Shown piece by piece: positions 9,285 to 18,478 of a stretch of 64,000 bases of DNA. Position numbers and translations under genes: made by a program. The notes under the pieces are model-generated. The model was given only the letters and a program-made list of their open reading frames with translations. It was not told the DNA's origin and searched no databases. This stretch comes from Candidatus Babeliales bacterium. Its GTDB lineage: Bacteria > Babelota > Babeliae > Babelales > JACPOV01. Position 1 is the first letter of the stretch. Each line of letters opens with the position of its first letter. The stretch lies in contig JBBDJI010000012.1 of the NCBI GenBank assembly GCA_040879965.1, forward strand, positions 1 through 64,000, read 5' to 3'.

Positions 9285-9831
9285 TTTAATAAAGACGCTT
9301 TCTCCGCAAAAAAAACAGCGTTTAATATACTGGCTCTACCTGACAATTATTGCTTTTGTTTTAATATTTAGCTTAATAACAATCTATGCTATACATGGCA
9401 TATATAGCTTATGGCAATATAAAACAAAATATAGAAATTTAAAAAACACCATTGCATATGAACAAACACTTTTAAATGAAATTAAATCTTTTAATGATCA
9501 ACATAGTATTCTTAAAAAAAAATTAGCAAAAATAGATAAATTTTTACACAAACCGGCAAATCCTTGCCATTATTTGCAAATAATTTCTTCTTTAATTCCA
9601 GAAGAAGTTGCATTAACAACATATAAACAAGAAAAAAAATCCATGCAGCTTGAAGGACATGCTTTTGGTATGCAACAAGTAATTGCATTTTCACAAGCAC
9701 TAAAAACTACTGATGTTTTTGATAAAATTCAATTAACTTCATTAACACATCAAGCTTCAAATAAGTCTACTCATGCCCCATTACGATTTGTTATTAAAGG
9801 AACTATTAAAAAGAATTTCATTCTTTCTTAA
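9271..9831 (+). CDS. PilN-like inner-membrane pilus assembly protein
   Basis: 186 residues from the ATG at 9271 (AGGA ten bases upstream). A longer in-frame start at 9160 lies deep inside the previous gene and adds no family-like sequence. Layout: about 18 polar residues, one membrane helix (YLTIIAFVLIFSLITIYAI), a coiled-coil stretch (NTIAYEQTLLNEIKSFNDQ) and a ferredoxin-like periplasmic part (IISSLIPEEVALTTYKQEKKSMQLEGHAFG). This order and the I-P-x-x-V-x-L-T motif are typical of PilN/fimbrial assembly proteins. It overlaps the PilM-like gene by 14 bp, implying translational coupling. It would act in linking the cytoplasmic ATPase platform to the periplasmic pilus or secretion apparatus. 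Confidence 0.75.
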   Translation: MKEFNLIKTLSPQKKQRLIYWLYLTIIAFVLIFSLITIYAIHGIYSLWQYKTKYRNLKNTIAYEQTLLNEIKSFNDQHSILKKKLAKIDKFLHKPANPCHYLQIISSLIPEEVALTTYKQEKKSMQLEGHAFGMQQVIAFSQALKTTDVFDKIQLTSLTHQASNKSTHAPLRFVIKGTIKKNFILS

Positions 9832-9893
9832 TTTATAAATTGAGTAACGCCAAGACTTAAAAAGCCATGAGCATTACTTCTTAAAATATTAAT

Positions 9894-11297
9894 CTAATAT
9901 AAACTGTTAGATTTTTTATGTTCTGCTTCCAAATCATTCTGATTAAAAATATTCTTAATTTGTATAAATTCAATTTTGCAGCCGTAATTATCTGTAGTTT
10001 TAGTTGACATTTTATTAATTTTAAATTCTTCATCAACCCAATCATTTAGTGAACTACATTTTTTCCAATCGTTTTTAAGTTGAATATTATGTAATTCTTT
10101 TAAATCATTTTCATTTTTAATATGAGAAGCCTTAAAACCAATAAAGGGGATTACCTCTGGCAATTTATGATTTTTTTTATATCTTAAAAACATATCTAAA
10201 TCTAATTTTATGTCTGAGATATTAATTGAACATTCACTATTTTCGCTACCTTTAATGTCTAAATTAGCAACACAACTATTCGCAACATGAGCAGGGTATT
10301 CACGATATAATTTGGTCAAAATTTCCGGCAGAAATATTAAAGTATCTGCTATTTCCGGATGACCGGTTCTTCTTATATCAGAATGTCCTGGATCCTTTCC
10401 ATTTATTTTTGTTTTTAAACCAATAATGATCGCATTATCTTGTCGCTCAAAATAATTATCAATGCAAAGATGGTAAAGATATTTATTCATAATCATAAAA
10501 GAAGTTCCTATTGCCACACTTTTAATTAGTTTTGATTTAATTGATTCTGAAGAATTGTTAATCAAAGGATATGCTACTTGGCCAATTTCAGTTAAAGCGA
10601 ATAATTTAAGCATCCATTCTGGATACCTTCCGAGCGGCTCTACTGCATCACCTTCTGAATAAAAATGAATAAGCTGTTTAAAATTTTTGGGGCCATATTT
10701 TTTTCCCTCGAGGCCTCTTATTGGACATGCTAGATGAATTATCATATCAATTGGTAGCAATAATTTTTGAGAAAGATTATTAATAACATTACAACCATGA
10801 CTATGACTGATAAATGAGGTTTTTGTATCAATTTCATAATTTTCTTCTAAATATTTTTTGAGAAAATCAGCTGCATTTATACGTTCCTGATCAGATAATT
10901 CTCCACTCCAAAGAAATGATATTAAGTCTACGGTTTTTTTATGAGCAAAAGCATACCAGGTTGCAAATCGTTTAATATCAAGATAATTTTGTTTTTCTTT
11001 ATCTTTAAATTCTCTCTCTTTAAAATATTGTGTTGATTCAGTACCCCAAGTACCATGCGTTACCACAATAACCGCTTTATTTTTATTATCTACATTATTA
11101 AAAGGTCGAAACTCATCTATTTTTCTGATACGCTTTTTATCTAATGAAGAAAATTCATTTCCAGAAATTGATTCATCCATTATATTAATCCAAATACCAG
11201 CATGATTTAAAGAATCTGGCCTTAAAAAATCATTTTCCATTCCATTTAACTGAACTATAGACCCCAAAGACAAAAGTAAAAACCATAACTTTTTCAT
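9894..11297 (-). CDS. Secreted alpha/beta-hydrolase-like protein
   Basis: 467 residues with a signal peptide (MKKLWFLLLSLGSIVQLNG, followed by M-E). An AGGA precedes the start. The core looks like an alpha/beta hydrolase: VIVVTHGTWG (oxyanion-hole-type turn after a beta strand), SHSHGCNVINNL near residue 163 (nucleophile elbow G-x-S-x-G with the first Gly replaced by Ser), then LIHFYSEGDAVEPLGRYPEW (candidate acidic residue) and GHSDIRRTGHPE (candidate His). This arrangement resembles lipases and esterases such as PGAP1/DUF900-like proteins. The C-terminal 130 residues match nothing I know. Being exported, it may act on host or envelope lipids; that is inference. Monocistronic, divergent from mutL. 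Confidence 0.7.
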   Translation of the reverse strand: MKKLWFLLLSLGSIVQLNGMENDFLRPDSLNHAGIWINIMDESISGNEFSSLDKKRIRKIDEFRPFNNVDNKNKAVIVVTHGTWGTESTQYFKEREFKDKEKQNYLDIKRFATWYAFAHKKTVDLISFLWSGELSDQERINAADFLKKYLEENYEIDTKTSFISHSHGCNVINNLSQKLLLPIDMIIHLACPIRGLEGKKYGPKNFKQLIHFYSEGDAVEPLGRYPEWMLKLFALTEIGQVAYPLINNSSESIKSKLIKSVAIGTSFMIMNKYLYHLCIDNYFERQDNAIIIGLKTKINGKDPGHSDIRRTGHPEIADTLIFLPEILTKLYREYPAHVANSCVANLDIKGSENSECSINISDIKLDLDMFLRYKKNHKLPEVIPFIGFKASHIKNENDLKELHNIQLKNDWKKCSSLNDWVDEEFKINKMSTKTTDNYGCKIEFIQIKNIFNQNDLEAEHKKSNSLY

Positions 11298-11571
11298 AAT
11301 TCATTCCTAATAAAAATTTTTAAGTTTTAATTTTTTACATAAATATATACTTAAAACATACTAGCTTCCAAATAGAAATAAGACAAGCAAATATTGATCT
11401 ACTATGAAAAATCTCTTTACATTACTTTTAAAAAATGATCACAAAATTTGTAAAAATTACTTATTAGAATTCAAAAAAACAACATGATAAGATTATAATT
11501 TTTTGTAAAATGTAATTCATGTTATTCTATTATTTGGAATATCTTAAATTTTTTTAATTCGATTTTAGGTC

Positions 11572-13407
11572 ATGCAAAAAATAAAACAGTTACCATTACA
11601 TGAAGCACAAAAAATAGCGGCTGGTGAAGTTGTTGAACGCCCTGCAAATGCTATCAAAGAATTGATAGAAAATAGTATTGATGCACAAGCGCAACAAGTT
11701 CAAATTTATATTGAAAATGGTGGTCAATCATTAATTCGTGTGGTGGATAATGGATATGGCATGTCATCCAAAGATGCCCAAATTTGTTTTGATCATCATG
11801 CGACAAGCAAAATTAATACTGTAGAAGATTTATTAACACTGCAAAGCTTTGGTTTTCGTGGAGAAGCGCTTGCGAGTATTGCAGCAGTTAGTACCATTTG
11901 CCTGATCACCAAAGAAAAAAATACGTTGTTTGGCACGCAAGTTAACCGTGACGCACAAACAATCGTTGATATTAAAGAAGTTTCGTGCGCAGAAGGTACT
12001 GATATCACTATCAAAAATTTATTTTATAATGTACCGGCACGTAAAAAATTTTTAAAAACCGTTCCAACAGAAGTGCGTCAAATTACTCAATTATTCCAAG
12101 CCTTTTGTTTTGATTATCCTACTATTCATTTTTCATTGTATTCAGAAAATAAACTTGTTTATAATTGCCCTCCCGTTAAAACATTATTAGAACGAGTTTT
12201 TCAATTTTGGGATAGACAAGAAGCTGAACATATGATCAGTTTAGATTCCGCTGAAAATAAAGAGATCAACATATCAGGCATCATATCCAACCATCAATCG
12301 TTCCGATATGATAGATATCATCAATTTTTCTTTGTAAATCAGCGCTGGATAAAAAATCATCAACTTGCAAAAGCACTCCTTAAAGGCTACTTAAATGTTA
12401 TTCCACAAAATCGATACCCCGCTGCCGTTATTTCTATTCAGATAAATAGTGCAGAAGTTGACATTAATATTCATCCAAGAAAACAAGAAGTACAATTTTT
12501 ACATCCACGCATTATTGAGCAATTGATACAAAAAACGGTAAAACAAACCTTAGAAAATCATTTATCCCAGCACATACAAAAACCGGTTACATTTTCTTCA
12601 ACACAAGAAAATGAACACAACTATTCTGTTGATCAACCATTCAAGCCCGCAACATTAAGGAATAATGAATTCATTCCTTCTTTCAGCTCATCGGCTATTG
12701 AGTTTGAATCTTTATCCATACCAGAACCAATAACGTATAGCGGCCAAGATAAGGAAATAAAACCGGCTCATAAAACTGATGAGAATCTTACTATTACGGT
12801 AGAAAAGCCATCGCCACTTTCTATGCAGAATATTCAATTGCTTGGACAATTGAAAAAAACTTATATTTTGGCGCAAGATAAAGATGGCTTATTTATTATT
12901 GATCAACATGCCGCTCATGAACGTATTTTATATGAACAATTTCGCACCCGTTTCAACGCGCTTGAAACTATTAATTTAATAACACCGCATATTGTTAGCC
13001 TCTCAGAAGATGAATATCAAACGATCCATCCCCATCTTGAACATATTGGTGAATATGGATTAGCACTCGAGCCGTTCGGCAATAAACAATTAATTATCCA
13101 ATCAACTCTTGGGTATCTTAAAAAGGTTTCGTTTGAAACATTAATAAAAGAAATTATTAGTTTAATAAAAGAATATGCGCAATTACCACACGAAGAATTT
13201 CATAAAATGTTACATGAAAAAATACATGCGCAAATGGCATGCAAAGCAGCCGTAAAAGCGGGTGACACTTTATCAAACGAACAAATGCAACAATTGCTCA
13301 ATGATTTATATGAAACAAAAAACCGGTTTGCATGCCCTCATGGCAGACCAACCGGCTGGCTTTTAACTACATATGAAATAGAAAAAAAATTCAAACGGAA
13401 GCTATAA
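11572..13407 (+). CDS. mutL: DNA mismatch repair protein MutL
   Basis: 611 residues, full length. N-terminal GHKL ATPase: ELIENSIDAQA, DNGYGM, TSKI and GFRGEALASIAAVS. A long linker of about residues 340-420 follows, then the C-terminal dimerisation/endonuclease domain. The nicking motif DQHAAHERILYE (D-Q-H-A-x2-E-x4-E) is present near residue 443, together with ACKAAVKAGDTL and CPHGRP near 587, so this is the endonuclease-type MutL of bacteria without MutH. MutS is not in the window. Its stop codon lies one base from that of the convergent membrane-protein gene. Confidence 0.97.
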   Translation: MQKIKQLPLHEAQKIAAGEVVERPANAIKELIENSIDAQAQQVQIYIENGGQSLIRVVDNGYGMSSKDAQICFDHHATSKINTVEDLLTLQSFGFRGEALASIAAVSTICLITKEKNTLFGTQVNRDAQTIVDIKEVSCAEGTDITIKNLFYNVPARKKFLKTVPTEVRQITQLFQAFCFDYPTIHFSLYSENKLVYNCPPVKTLLERVFQFWDRQEAEHMISLDSAENKEINISGIISNHQSFRYDRYHQFFFVNQRWIKNHQLAKALLKGYLNVIPQNRYPAAVISIQINSAEVDINIHPRKQEVQFLHPRIIEQLIQKTVKQTLENHLSQHIQKPVTFSSTQENEHNYSVDQPFKPATLRNNEFIPSFSSSAIEFESLSIPEPITYSGQDKEIKPAHKTDENLTITVEKPSPLSMQNIQLLGQLKKTYILAQDKDGLFIIDQHAAHERILYEQFRTRFNALETINLITPHIVSLSEDEYQTIHPHLEHIGEYGLALEPFGNKQLIIQSTLGYLKKVSFETLIKEIISLIKEYAQLPHEEFHKMLHEKIHAQMACKAAVKAGDTLSNEQMQQLLNDLYETKNRFACPHGRPTGWLLTTYEIEKKFKRKL

Positions 13408-13408
13408 A

Positions 13409-14131
13409 CTAAACTTCCTGTTCGGGATGTTGTTGTATTAATAATGTGCGATATACATATGCATAGGCTAATGCAAAGAATGGAAAAGCAAATAAAACAA
13501 ACCCCATGTGGAATGGTTGCGTAATTATGACCAATAAAAGAATTAATGCAAACAAATGCCAACGTATATTGCGTGTAAGCTTTGCACTTTTTTTAAATGA
13601 TTCAATAATACCTGCATTTTGATCAACAATAAATAAGTGATAAAATCCAAAAACAATAGCAAAATAAATACCAGGAACTATAAATAAAAGTAATCCTAGA
13701 ATGGTTCCCAACATATAAAGTAATGCAGCGATCGCATCTTTGAAAATTAAGTTATAGCAAGAAAAAAGCGTACTTACTTGATTTGGCTTATTATCATAAA
13801 AATTTAATGCTATTTTGCTCCATCCTAATGCTAAATAGCGATACGTTAAATAAAGAATAAGGACCAAAATAAAACTTGCAGCAGGCGCTTGCCAAGTTAT
13901 ATTTTGAAAGAATATTTTTTTTATTACTTCTTGATTTATTTCATTTTCTTGAAAAACGGCTTTAATTTTATCCAAAAAAAGAAGACTACTAACTATTAAT
14001 GCAATAAAAAAACTTCCTATTAATGCCCCAAAGGCACTAAATTCTATTAAAATAAAATAACCAAAACGCTCAAACAACGTAAAAATACTAAACTTCAATG
14101 TTTCTAAATTTGAAAATCTTTTATTATTCAC
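13409..14131 (-). CDS. Multi-pass integral membrane protein, YciC/DUF975-like
   Basis: 240 residues from a GTG at 14129-14131 that has TTAAGGACATAATT upstream. The longer TTG frame from 14197 lacks a binding site. About six membrane segments, including GALIGSFFIALIVSSLLF, ASFILVLILYLTYRYLAL and ALILLLVIITQPFHMGFVLF. The stretch LLLFIVPGIYFAIVFGFYHLFIVD followed by GIIESFKKSAKLTRN is typical of a loose family of bacterial membrane proteins with unknown function (glycerophosphodiester phosphodiesterase membrane-domain/DUF975 type). It converges on mutL and is preceded by a small membrane-protein gene in the same direction. Function not assignable. Confidence 0.75.
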   Translation of the reverse strand: MNNKRFSNLETLKFSIFTLFERFGYFILIEFSAFGALIGSFFIALIVSSLLFLDKIKAVFQENEINQEVIKKIFFQNITWQAPAASFILVLILYLTYRYLALGWSKIALNFYDNKPNQVSTLFSCYNLIFKDAIAALLYMLGTILGLLLFIVPGIYFAIVFGFYHLFIVDQNAGIIESFKKSAKLTRNIRWHLFALILLLVIITQPFHMGFVLFAFPFFALAYAYVYRTLLIQQHPEQEV

Positions 14132-14212
14132 AATTATGTCCTTAATATTGCATTGTTCTTTTCCAGTTGTATTGATTTCATTATACGTATTATACAATCT
14201 GAAAACAAGCTT

Positions 14213-14410
14213 TTAATACCAAAAGCGATTACGTATTTGATTAATAAACATAATAAGTGGTGGTTCCCCACGCAACCGTAAACCATAATTAATCATGCCA
14301 AGCGCAATGAGCATTAGTATCACACGCGCTAATAACTCTCCGGCAGAAAGTACGAGCAAAATAATACCGCCAATAAGAAATAATAATCCCTGAAATTGAT
14401 GTTGACGCAT
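14213..14410 (-). CDS. Small two-helix membrane protein
   Basis: 65 residues from the ATG at 14408-14410 (MRQHQFQG), preceded by AAAGGAATTGAT. Another ATG at 14446 with a weaker AAAGG site would add 12 residues, so the start is not fully decided. Two hydrophobic segments (LLFLIGGIILLVLSAGEL and VILMLIALGMINYGLRL) are separated by a short loop, and the tail ends in polar and aromatic residues. Family not recognised. It lies 81 bp before the membrane-protein gene at 14131 on the same strand and may share its transcript. Confidence 0.65.
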   Translation of the reverse strand: MRQHQFQGLLFLIGGIILLVLSAGELLARVILMLIALGMINYGLRLRGEPPLIMFINQIRNRFWY

Positions 14411-14524
14411 ATCAATTCCTTTCTGTTTTAAATAACTCATAAGCATGCGACCTTTACATATTCAATTTTCCAATATACAATAAAATATCAATATCTAGCA
14501 GTAGATATAAAATAGAGGAAAAAT

Positions 14525-15061
14525 ATTAGAAAATTAACGGCTATTTCTATTTTATTCTGTTTTTTTGTTTCATACAATCATGTATATCAACCAAATTATC
14601 AAAATTTTTTTGATTCGCTATTGCAAAAAAACTATAATCAAACTAATTTGCCGCAAAAAAAGCCCTCTTTTAATAATGCAATGTTTTTGCAAAACACTAA
14701 AAAAAATAGCCGCTTAAGAAAAGCTTTCTCTGAAGATTATGAAAAGCAAAATAAATTATTAGCCACTATTATTGAATCAATTTTAAATCCTGACGATAAA
14801 AGAACAATTGCTGATTTTTCTGATCAACTTAAATCTTGCAGCCAAATTTATAAAAAATACCCCTCTCTAGGAAAAATTATTAAAAAACAACTTGAAGTAC
14901 CAAGTTTTAAAAGTTTCATGAGCGAATTTAATAATTTATCAAAAAATGATATGCCAGAAAAAATTTATACAAAAACAGAAGTCATAGAAAGAAAACTTGA
15001 TCATTGTAGCTGTTGGGAAAAAATACAATTTGTGCATACCATTTCACAAAAGTTTAAATAG
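14525..15061 (+). CDS. Secreted helical protein, apparent AUU start codon
   Basis: 178 residues if translation starts at ATT 14525-14527. The frame is open from a TAG at 14513, and the only usual start codon before the body is a TTG at 14621, which has no ribosome-binding site and would remove the hydrophobic N-terminus. The ATT is preceded by GAGGAAAAAT at ideal distance, and the codons after it encode a convincing signal peptide (RKLTAISILFCFFVSYNHVYQ-like, about 20 residues). The mature part is polar and helical (SRLRKAFSEDYEKQNKLLATII) with no known family. So either this is a rare AUU start, as in infC, or an ATG decayed to ATT. The body shows no stop or frameshift. Confidence 0.65.
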   Translation: MRKLTAISILFCFFVSYNHVYQPNYQNFFDSLLQKNYNQTNLPQKKPSFNNAMFLQNTKKNSRLRKAFSEDYEKQNKLLATIIESILNPDDKRTIADFSDQLKSCSQIYKKYPSLGKIIKKQLEVPSFKSFMSEFNNLSKNDMPEKIYTKTEVIERKLDHCSCWEKIQFVHTISQKFK

Positions 15062-15255
15062 CCTCTTTTTGAGCTCATCTAATTTTACACAATATTTGAT
15101 TCATCAAAGCTCTTGTAAAAAACTTCTATACATAATAAAATTTATTTTATTAACAATAATTTTATAAAAAAATAGATAAATTCTAGATTTTTTTTCATTA
15201 ATCAATTAAAGTTGCTAAACAACATGTAAATTCTTAACGAGGAGTTTTTAAAACC

Positions 15256-15459
15256 ATGGCTTATAGTGTTAAATCTAAAAAAAGTGGCAAAACCTATTAT
15301 CTGCATACAAAAGAAGTAGAACTTGCTGGTGGTCGTAAGCAAAGAATTTATTATTTTGCCGGCGCTGAGAGTAAAAATACTCTTGATGCAATACCTGAAG
15401 GTTATGAGGTTATGGAAAATAAACGTACCGGCCTTCCAATGTTACGCAAGAAAAAGTAA
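15256..15459 (+). CDS. Small conserved basic protein, unknown
   Basis: 67 residues, ATG preceded by GAGGAGTTTTTAAAACC. The sequence (MAYSVKSKKSGKTYYLHTKE, GGRKQRIYYFAG, LDAIPEGYEVMENKRTGLPM, ending RKKK) resembles from memory a small, widely distributed bacterial protein of unknown function with two short conserved blocks. No membrane segment. It stands alone and ends at the long hairpin at 15494-15563. Function unknown. Confidence 0.8.
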   Translation: MAYSVKSKKSGKTYYLHTKEVELAGGRKQRIYYFAGAESKNTLDAIPEGYEVMENKRTGLPMLRKKK

Positions 15460-15493
15460 ATTGCCGGAATTTATTTTTTAAAATAATTTCTCA

Positions 15494-15563
15494 AAAAAAA
15501 TAAGTATTTGTTTTGCATTTCTCTGCGCATAGCAAGGAATATAAAACAAATACTTATTTTTTT
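15494..15563. terminator. Long-stem bidirectional hairpin between convergent genes
   Basis: Perfect 21-nt arms (15494-15514 and 15543-15563) with a 28-nt loop. The arms carry A7 and T7 at the base, so either strand ends in a U run. It lies between the convergent small-protein gene and the helicase gene. The stem is AT-rich and unusually long for a terminator. Confidence 0.7.
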
Positions 15564-15574
15564 GTGTTTATTTT

Positions 15575-17269
15575 CTATCTTCTGCGACCACGACGTTTCT
15601 CGTCGCCTCTTCCTTTTCTTCCTCGTTCATCTCTTCTTCGTTCACCTTTAAACTTATCCGGTCTTGGACGAGTAGGTTTTTTTCTTTTCTCACGATACAC
15701 ATCTTCAACTAAGTAAACCTTATGAGATTCGGTCGAAATTGGTGTTGATTGCATTGCACCTATACAATCTCGTAAACGATTTTCAGGAATTGAAATAAAT
15801 GTTTTTTCTTTTAATACCCGAACTTTGGTCACTTCTTGTGGAAGTACTTTGCAAACTTGATATAGATAATTACGCACTATGTCTTCATCAAGGCCTGATT
15901 GTTGACCTAATTCCATACAAATTTCTTGTGGACCTACATCGGCGCTCACCCGTTTTAAATCTTCATGAATAATATCTTTGAAAAATTTATCTTCTAATGC
16001 TACCGCTAAAGAATTTTTTACTTCATCTTCGCTAAACGAATTTATGAGTTCTTTTACTACTTCATGTACACGTGATAATTTGCTATCTGGCTTCTTTGAT
16101 TGCTCAATAAAATCTGATACCGCTCCCATTTTGGCATTAATAATTGCATCCAATGGTGGCACCGGCACTTCTTGTAAATTAGTACGAGCAATTTTTTCTA
16201 ACCTACGAATTTTATGAAGTTCAGATCCCGAAACAAATACAATTGCTATTCCTTCCTTTCCAGCACGTCCGGTTCTGCCAATCCGATGAATATAGCTTTC
16301 CATTTCATCGGGAATAGAATAGTTAATAACATGGGTAAGATCTGAAACATCAATACCACGTGCAGCTACATCAGTTGCAATTAAAATATTAAAATCTTTA
16401 TTTTTAAAGCCCTTGATCACTTGATTACGTAACGCTTGCCGCATATCACCATGTAAACAATTAGCTTTAAATCCTTTACTTGCTAATTCTTCCATAACTT
16501 GATTGGTAAGATCTTTAGTACGACAAAAAACAATACCATAAAAATCAGGTGCGGCTTCGATAAACCGAGCAAGTGCTTCCGTGCGTTGCCGCATAGGTAC
16601 TACACAATAATATTGTTTAACTTGTGGCGCTAAAATATCTTTTTCTGCAGCTCTTACTGATAATACATCTTTCATGTGTGATTTGATAAGTTGTTTAATA
16701 CCAGGCAAAACCGTAGCAGAAAATAACCAAATATTTCGATTTTTTGGCGCATATTCTAAAACACTATTAATTTCTTCTTTAAAGCCCATATCAAGCATGA
16801 TATCAGCCTCATCAAGCACTAATACTTTAAGTGAGGAGAGCGTTAGTGTCTTGCGCCGTAGGTGATCATTAAGCCGCCCGGGCGTACCAACAATAATTTG
16901 AGCACCACGTTTGATATTAGTGATTTGACGATTTATGGGCATCCCGCCATAAATTGGCTCAATTATTATATTCGTATTACGAGAAACATCTTTTAAGCTT
17001 TCATAAATTTGTAATACCAGTTCACGGGTCGGTGCTATTATCAATCCCTGCACCGCTTTTAATGATGGATCAATGACTTGCAGCAATGGAATGCCAAATG
17101 CCAATGTTTTACCAGTACCAGTCTGTGCTTGTGCATGGACATCCTGTTTTGGATCTTCAAGTAGTTTCGGAATAACTTTTGCTTGAACTTCGGTTGGCTT
17201 GGTAAACCCAAGCATCTCTAAAGATTTTTGAATTGCGGGCAATAAGGGAAAATCAGAAAATGTGTTCAC
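15575..17269 (-). CDS. deaD: DEAD-box ATP-dependent RNA helicase (DeaD/CsdA type)
   Basis: 564 residues, GTG start at 17267-17269 with AAGGA six bases upstream. All DEAD-box motifs are visible: Q motif at the N-terminus, AQTGTGKT near 46-53, PTRELVLQ, TPGRL, VLDEAD near 151, SAT, and in the second RecA domain ARGIDV and HRIGRTGRAG. The C-terminus has a DbpA/CsdA-type RNA-binding region (VRVLKEKTFISIPENRLRD-like) followed by a tail of R, G, K and E (RGERRRDERGRKGRG-like), which gives nonspecific RNA affinity. Role: RNA unwinding in ribosome assembly and decay, often cold-induced. It has its own terminator and no operon partner. Confidence 0.93.
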   Translation of the reverse strand: MNTFSDFPLLPAIQKSLEMLGFTKPTEVQAKVIPKLLEDPKQDVHAQAQTGTGKTLAFGIPLLQVIDPSLKAVQGLIIAPTRELVLQIYESLKDVSRNTNIIIEPIYGGMPINRQITNIKRGAQIIVGTPGRLNDHLRRKTLTLSSLKVLVLDEADIMLDMGFKEEINSVLEYAPKNRNIWLFSATVLPGIKQLIKSHMKDVLSVRAAEKDILAPQVKQYYCVVPMRQRTEALARFIEAAPDFYGIVFCRTKDLTNQVMEELASKGFKANCLHGDMRQALRNQVIKGFKNKDFNILIATDVAARGIDVSDLTHVINYSIPDEMESYIHRIGRTGRAGKEGIAIVFVSGSELHKIRRLEKIARTNLQEVPVPPLDAIINAKMGAVSDFIEQSKKPDSKLSRVHEVVKELINSFSEDEVKNSLAVALEDKFFKDIIHEDLKRVSADVGPQEICMELGQQSGLDEDIVRNYLYQVCKVLPQEVTKVRVLKEKTFISIPENRLRDCIGAMQSTPISTESHKVYLVEDVYREKRKKPTRPRPDKFKGERRRDERGRKGRGDEKRRGRRR

Positions 17270-17484
17270 AAAAATCCTTTCATATGATAATTTTCTTTTA
17301 GTATATCAATTAAGCAAAATAACGCTCAATAATCATAAAAAAAACCACAAATTTGGTTAAATTAATAATTTATAGCAACCCTTTTTTATTTTACTTACCT
17401 CAATTTTATTACAAAAATATATTTTGAAACAAGAAACAGCTTTTAGATATCAAAAATTTTTTTAGCAAAAACTAAAAAAATCAC

Positions 17485-18429
17485 TTAAAACACAGAGGTA
17501 ATATTTAACCAAACAGAATAAATTTTTGCATCAAAGCGTTTTGATCTACCGATTGAAAATCCAGCTCCAAAAATAAATGGTTTTTTTAAAGACAAAATAT
17601 GCTTACTTACTAAATTTATACGAGCATATGCATTGTGGCGCACAAATCCTGGAGTTTTAATAGTTTGCGTGCTAAAAATTATTGCTTGATTGGTAAAAAA
17701 AGTAGGATTATAACCTGCCTCAATAATTGTCCTTCTTTTCCTGTATTGAATTGCCCCCAGCAAATCAGTTACATTTCCTGGTTGTACCCGCGCATCTGCC
17801 GGTAAAATTGGTTGAAAATTGCGCGAAAAAAAATGAATAAATCTATTTTGAAAAATTATACCTAATGATTTTTTTAATGAATTGATAATACTATAAGAAA
17901 TTTCTGATCCAACACCAACACCAAAAAAACGTGTTCCCACGAGTGTGCCAAAATTTTCGAACGGCTCAACTTTTCTTCTAGTAGGAGACCCAACTAATCC
18001 ATAAAGAACGCCTTGCGTATCTTTTGTTAAAAACTTATTAAATCCACCAGTTACTACCACATCATCAAATCCCGTTCGAGAAATTGAAAATGTAGGAATT
18101 CCTTTTGCTTTTGCCCGTTCATTTTCAATCCCAGTCGTTGCTTCAAGCCAAAAAGATCTTGATGGAATAAAACGAATATTGAATAATGAACCAACTGATA
18201 ATCTTTTTTGATTAATATTAATATTAGAAACGCTATCAATAATACTGTTATCTTGTTTTTGTATAATTGGTACTACACTGGCAGCCCATAAAGGCCCTTT
18301 GATATTCATTTTTTCAACTATATTAGCTGGCGCAAATGTTCTGCGAATGCGCATATTATAAACCAGCGTTATCGCATCAAGTTGATTAAAAAAGATGATA
18401 AAATGTGTAAGCAACAGAAATTTACGCAT
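17485..18429 (-). CDS. Probable outer-membrane beta-barrel protein
   Basis: 314 residues. Signal peptide (MRKFLLLTHFIIFFNQLDA). The mature sequence alternates polar and hydrophobic residues in many short strands (SVGSLFNIRFIPSRSFWLEATTG, VGTRFFGVGVGSEISYSII, HNAYARINLVSKHIL) and ends in I-Y-S-V-W-L-N-I-T-S-V-F, that is, with a terminal Phe and alternating hydrophobics, as in proteins inserted by the BAM complex. No family recognised. About 150 bp of AT-rich spacer separates it from deaD, and it runs in the same direction as the PfpI gene upstream. Confidence 0.7.
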   Translation of the reverse strand: MRKFLLLTHFIIFFNQLDAITLVYNMRIRRTFAPANIVEKMNIKGPLWAASVVPIIQKQDNSIIDSVSNININQKRLSVGSLFNIRFIPSRSFWLEATTGIENERAKAKGIPTFSISRTGFDDVVVTGGFNKFLTKDTQGVLYGLVGSPTRRKVEPFENFGTLVGTRFFGVGVGSEISYSIINSLKKSLGIIFQNRFIHFFSRNFQPILPADARVQPGNVTDLLGAIQYRKRRTIIEAGYNPTFFTNQAIIFSTQTIKTPGFVRHNAYARINLVSKHILSLKKPFIFGAGFSIGRSKRFDAKIYSVWLNITSVF

Positions 18430-18478
18430 TATACTGCTCTTTTAAAAGCTTTTTAGTGTAATTTTTTATAAGCAAAAA

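Noticed and set aside
13338-13562. 74-codon minus-strand ORF overlapping mutL
   Set aside because: It overlaps the end of mutL and the convergent membrane-protein gene out of frame, with no family-like sequence.
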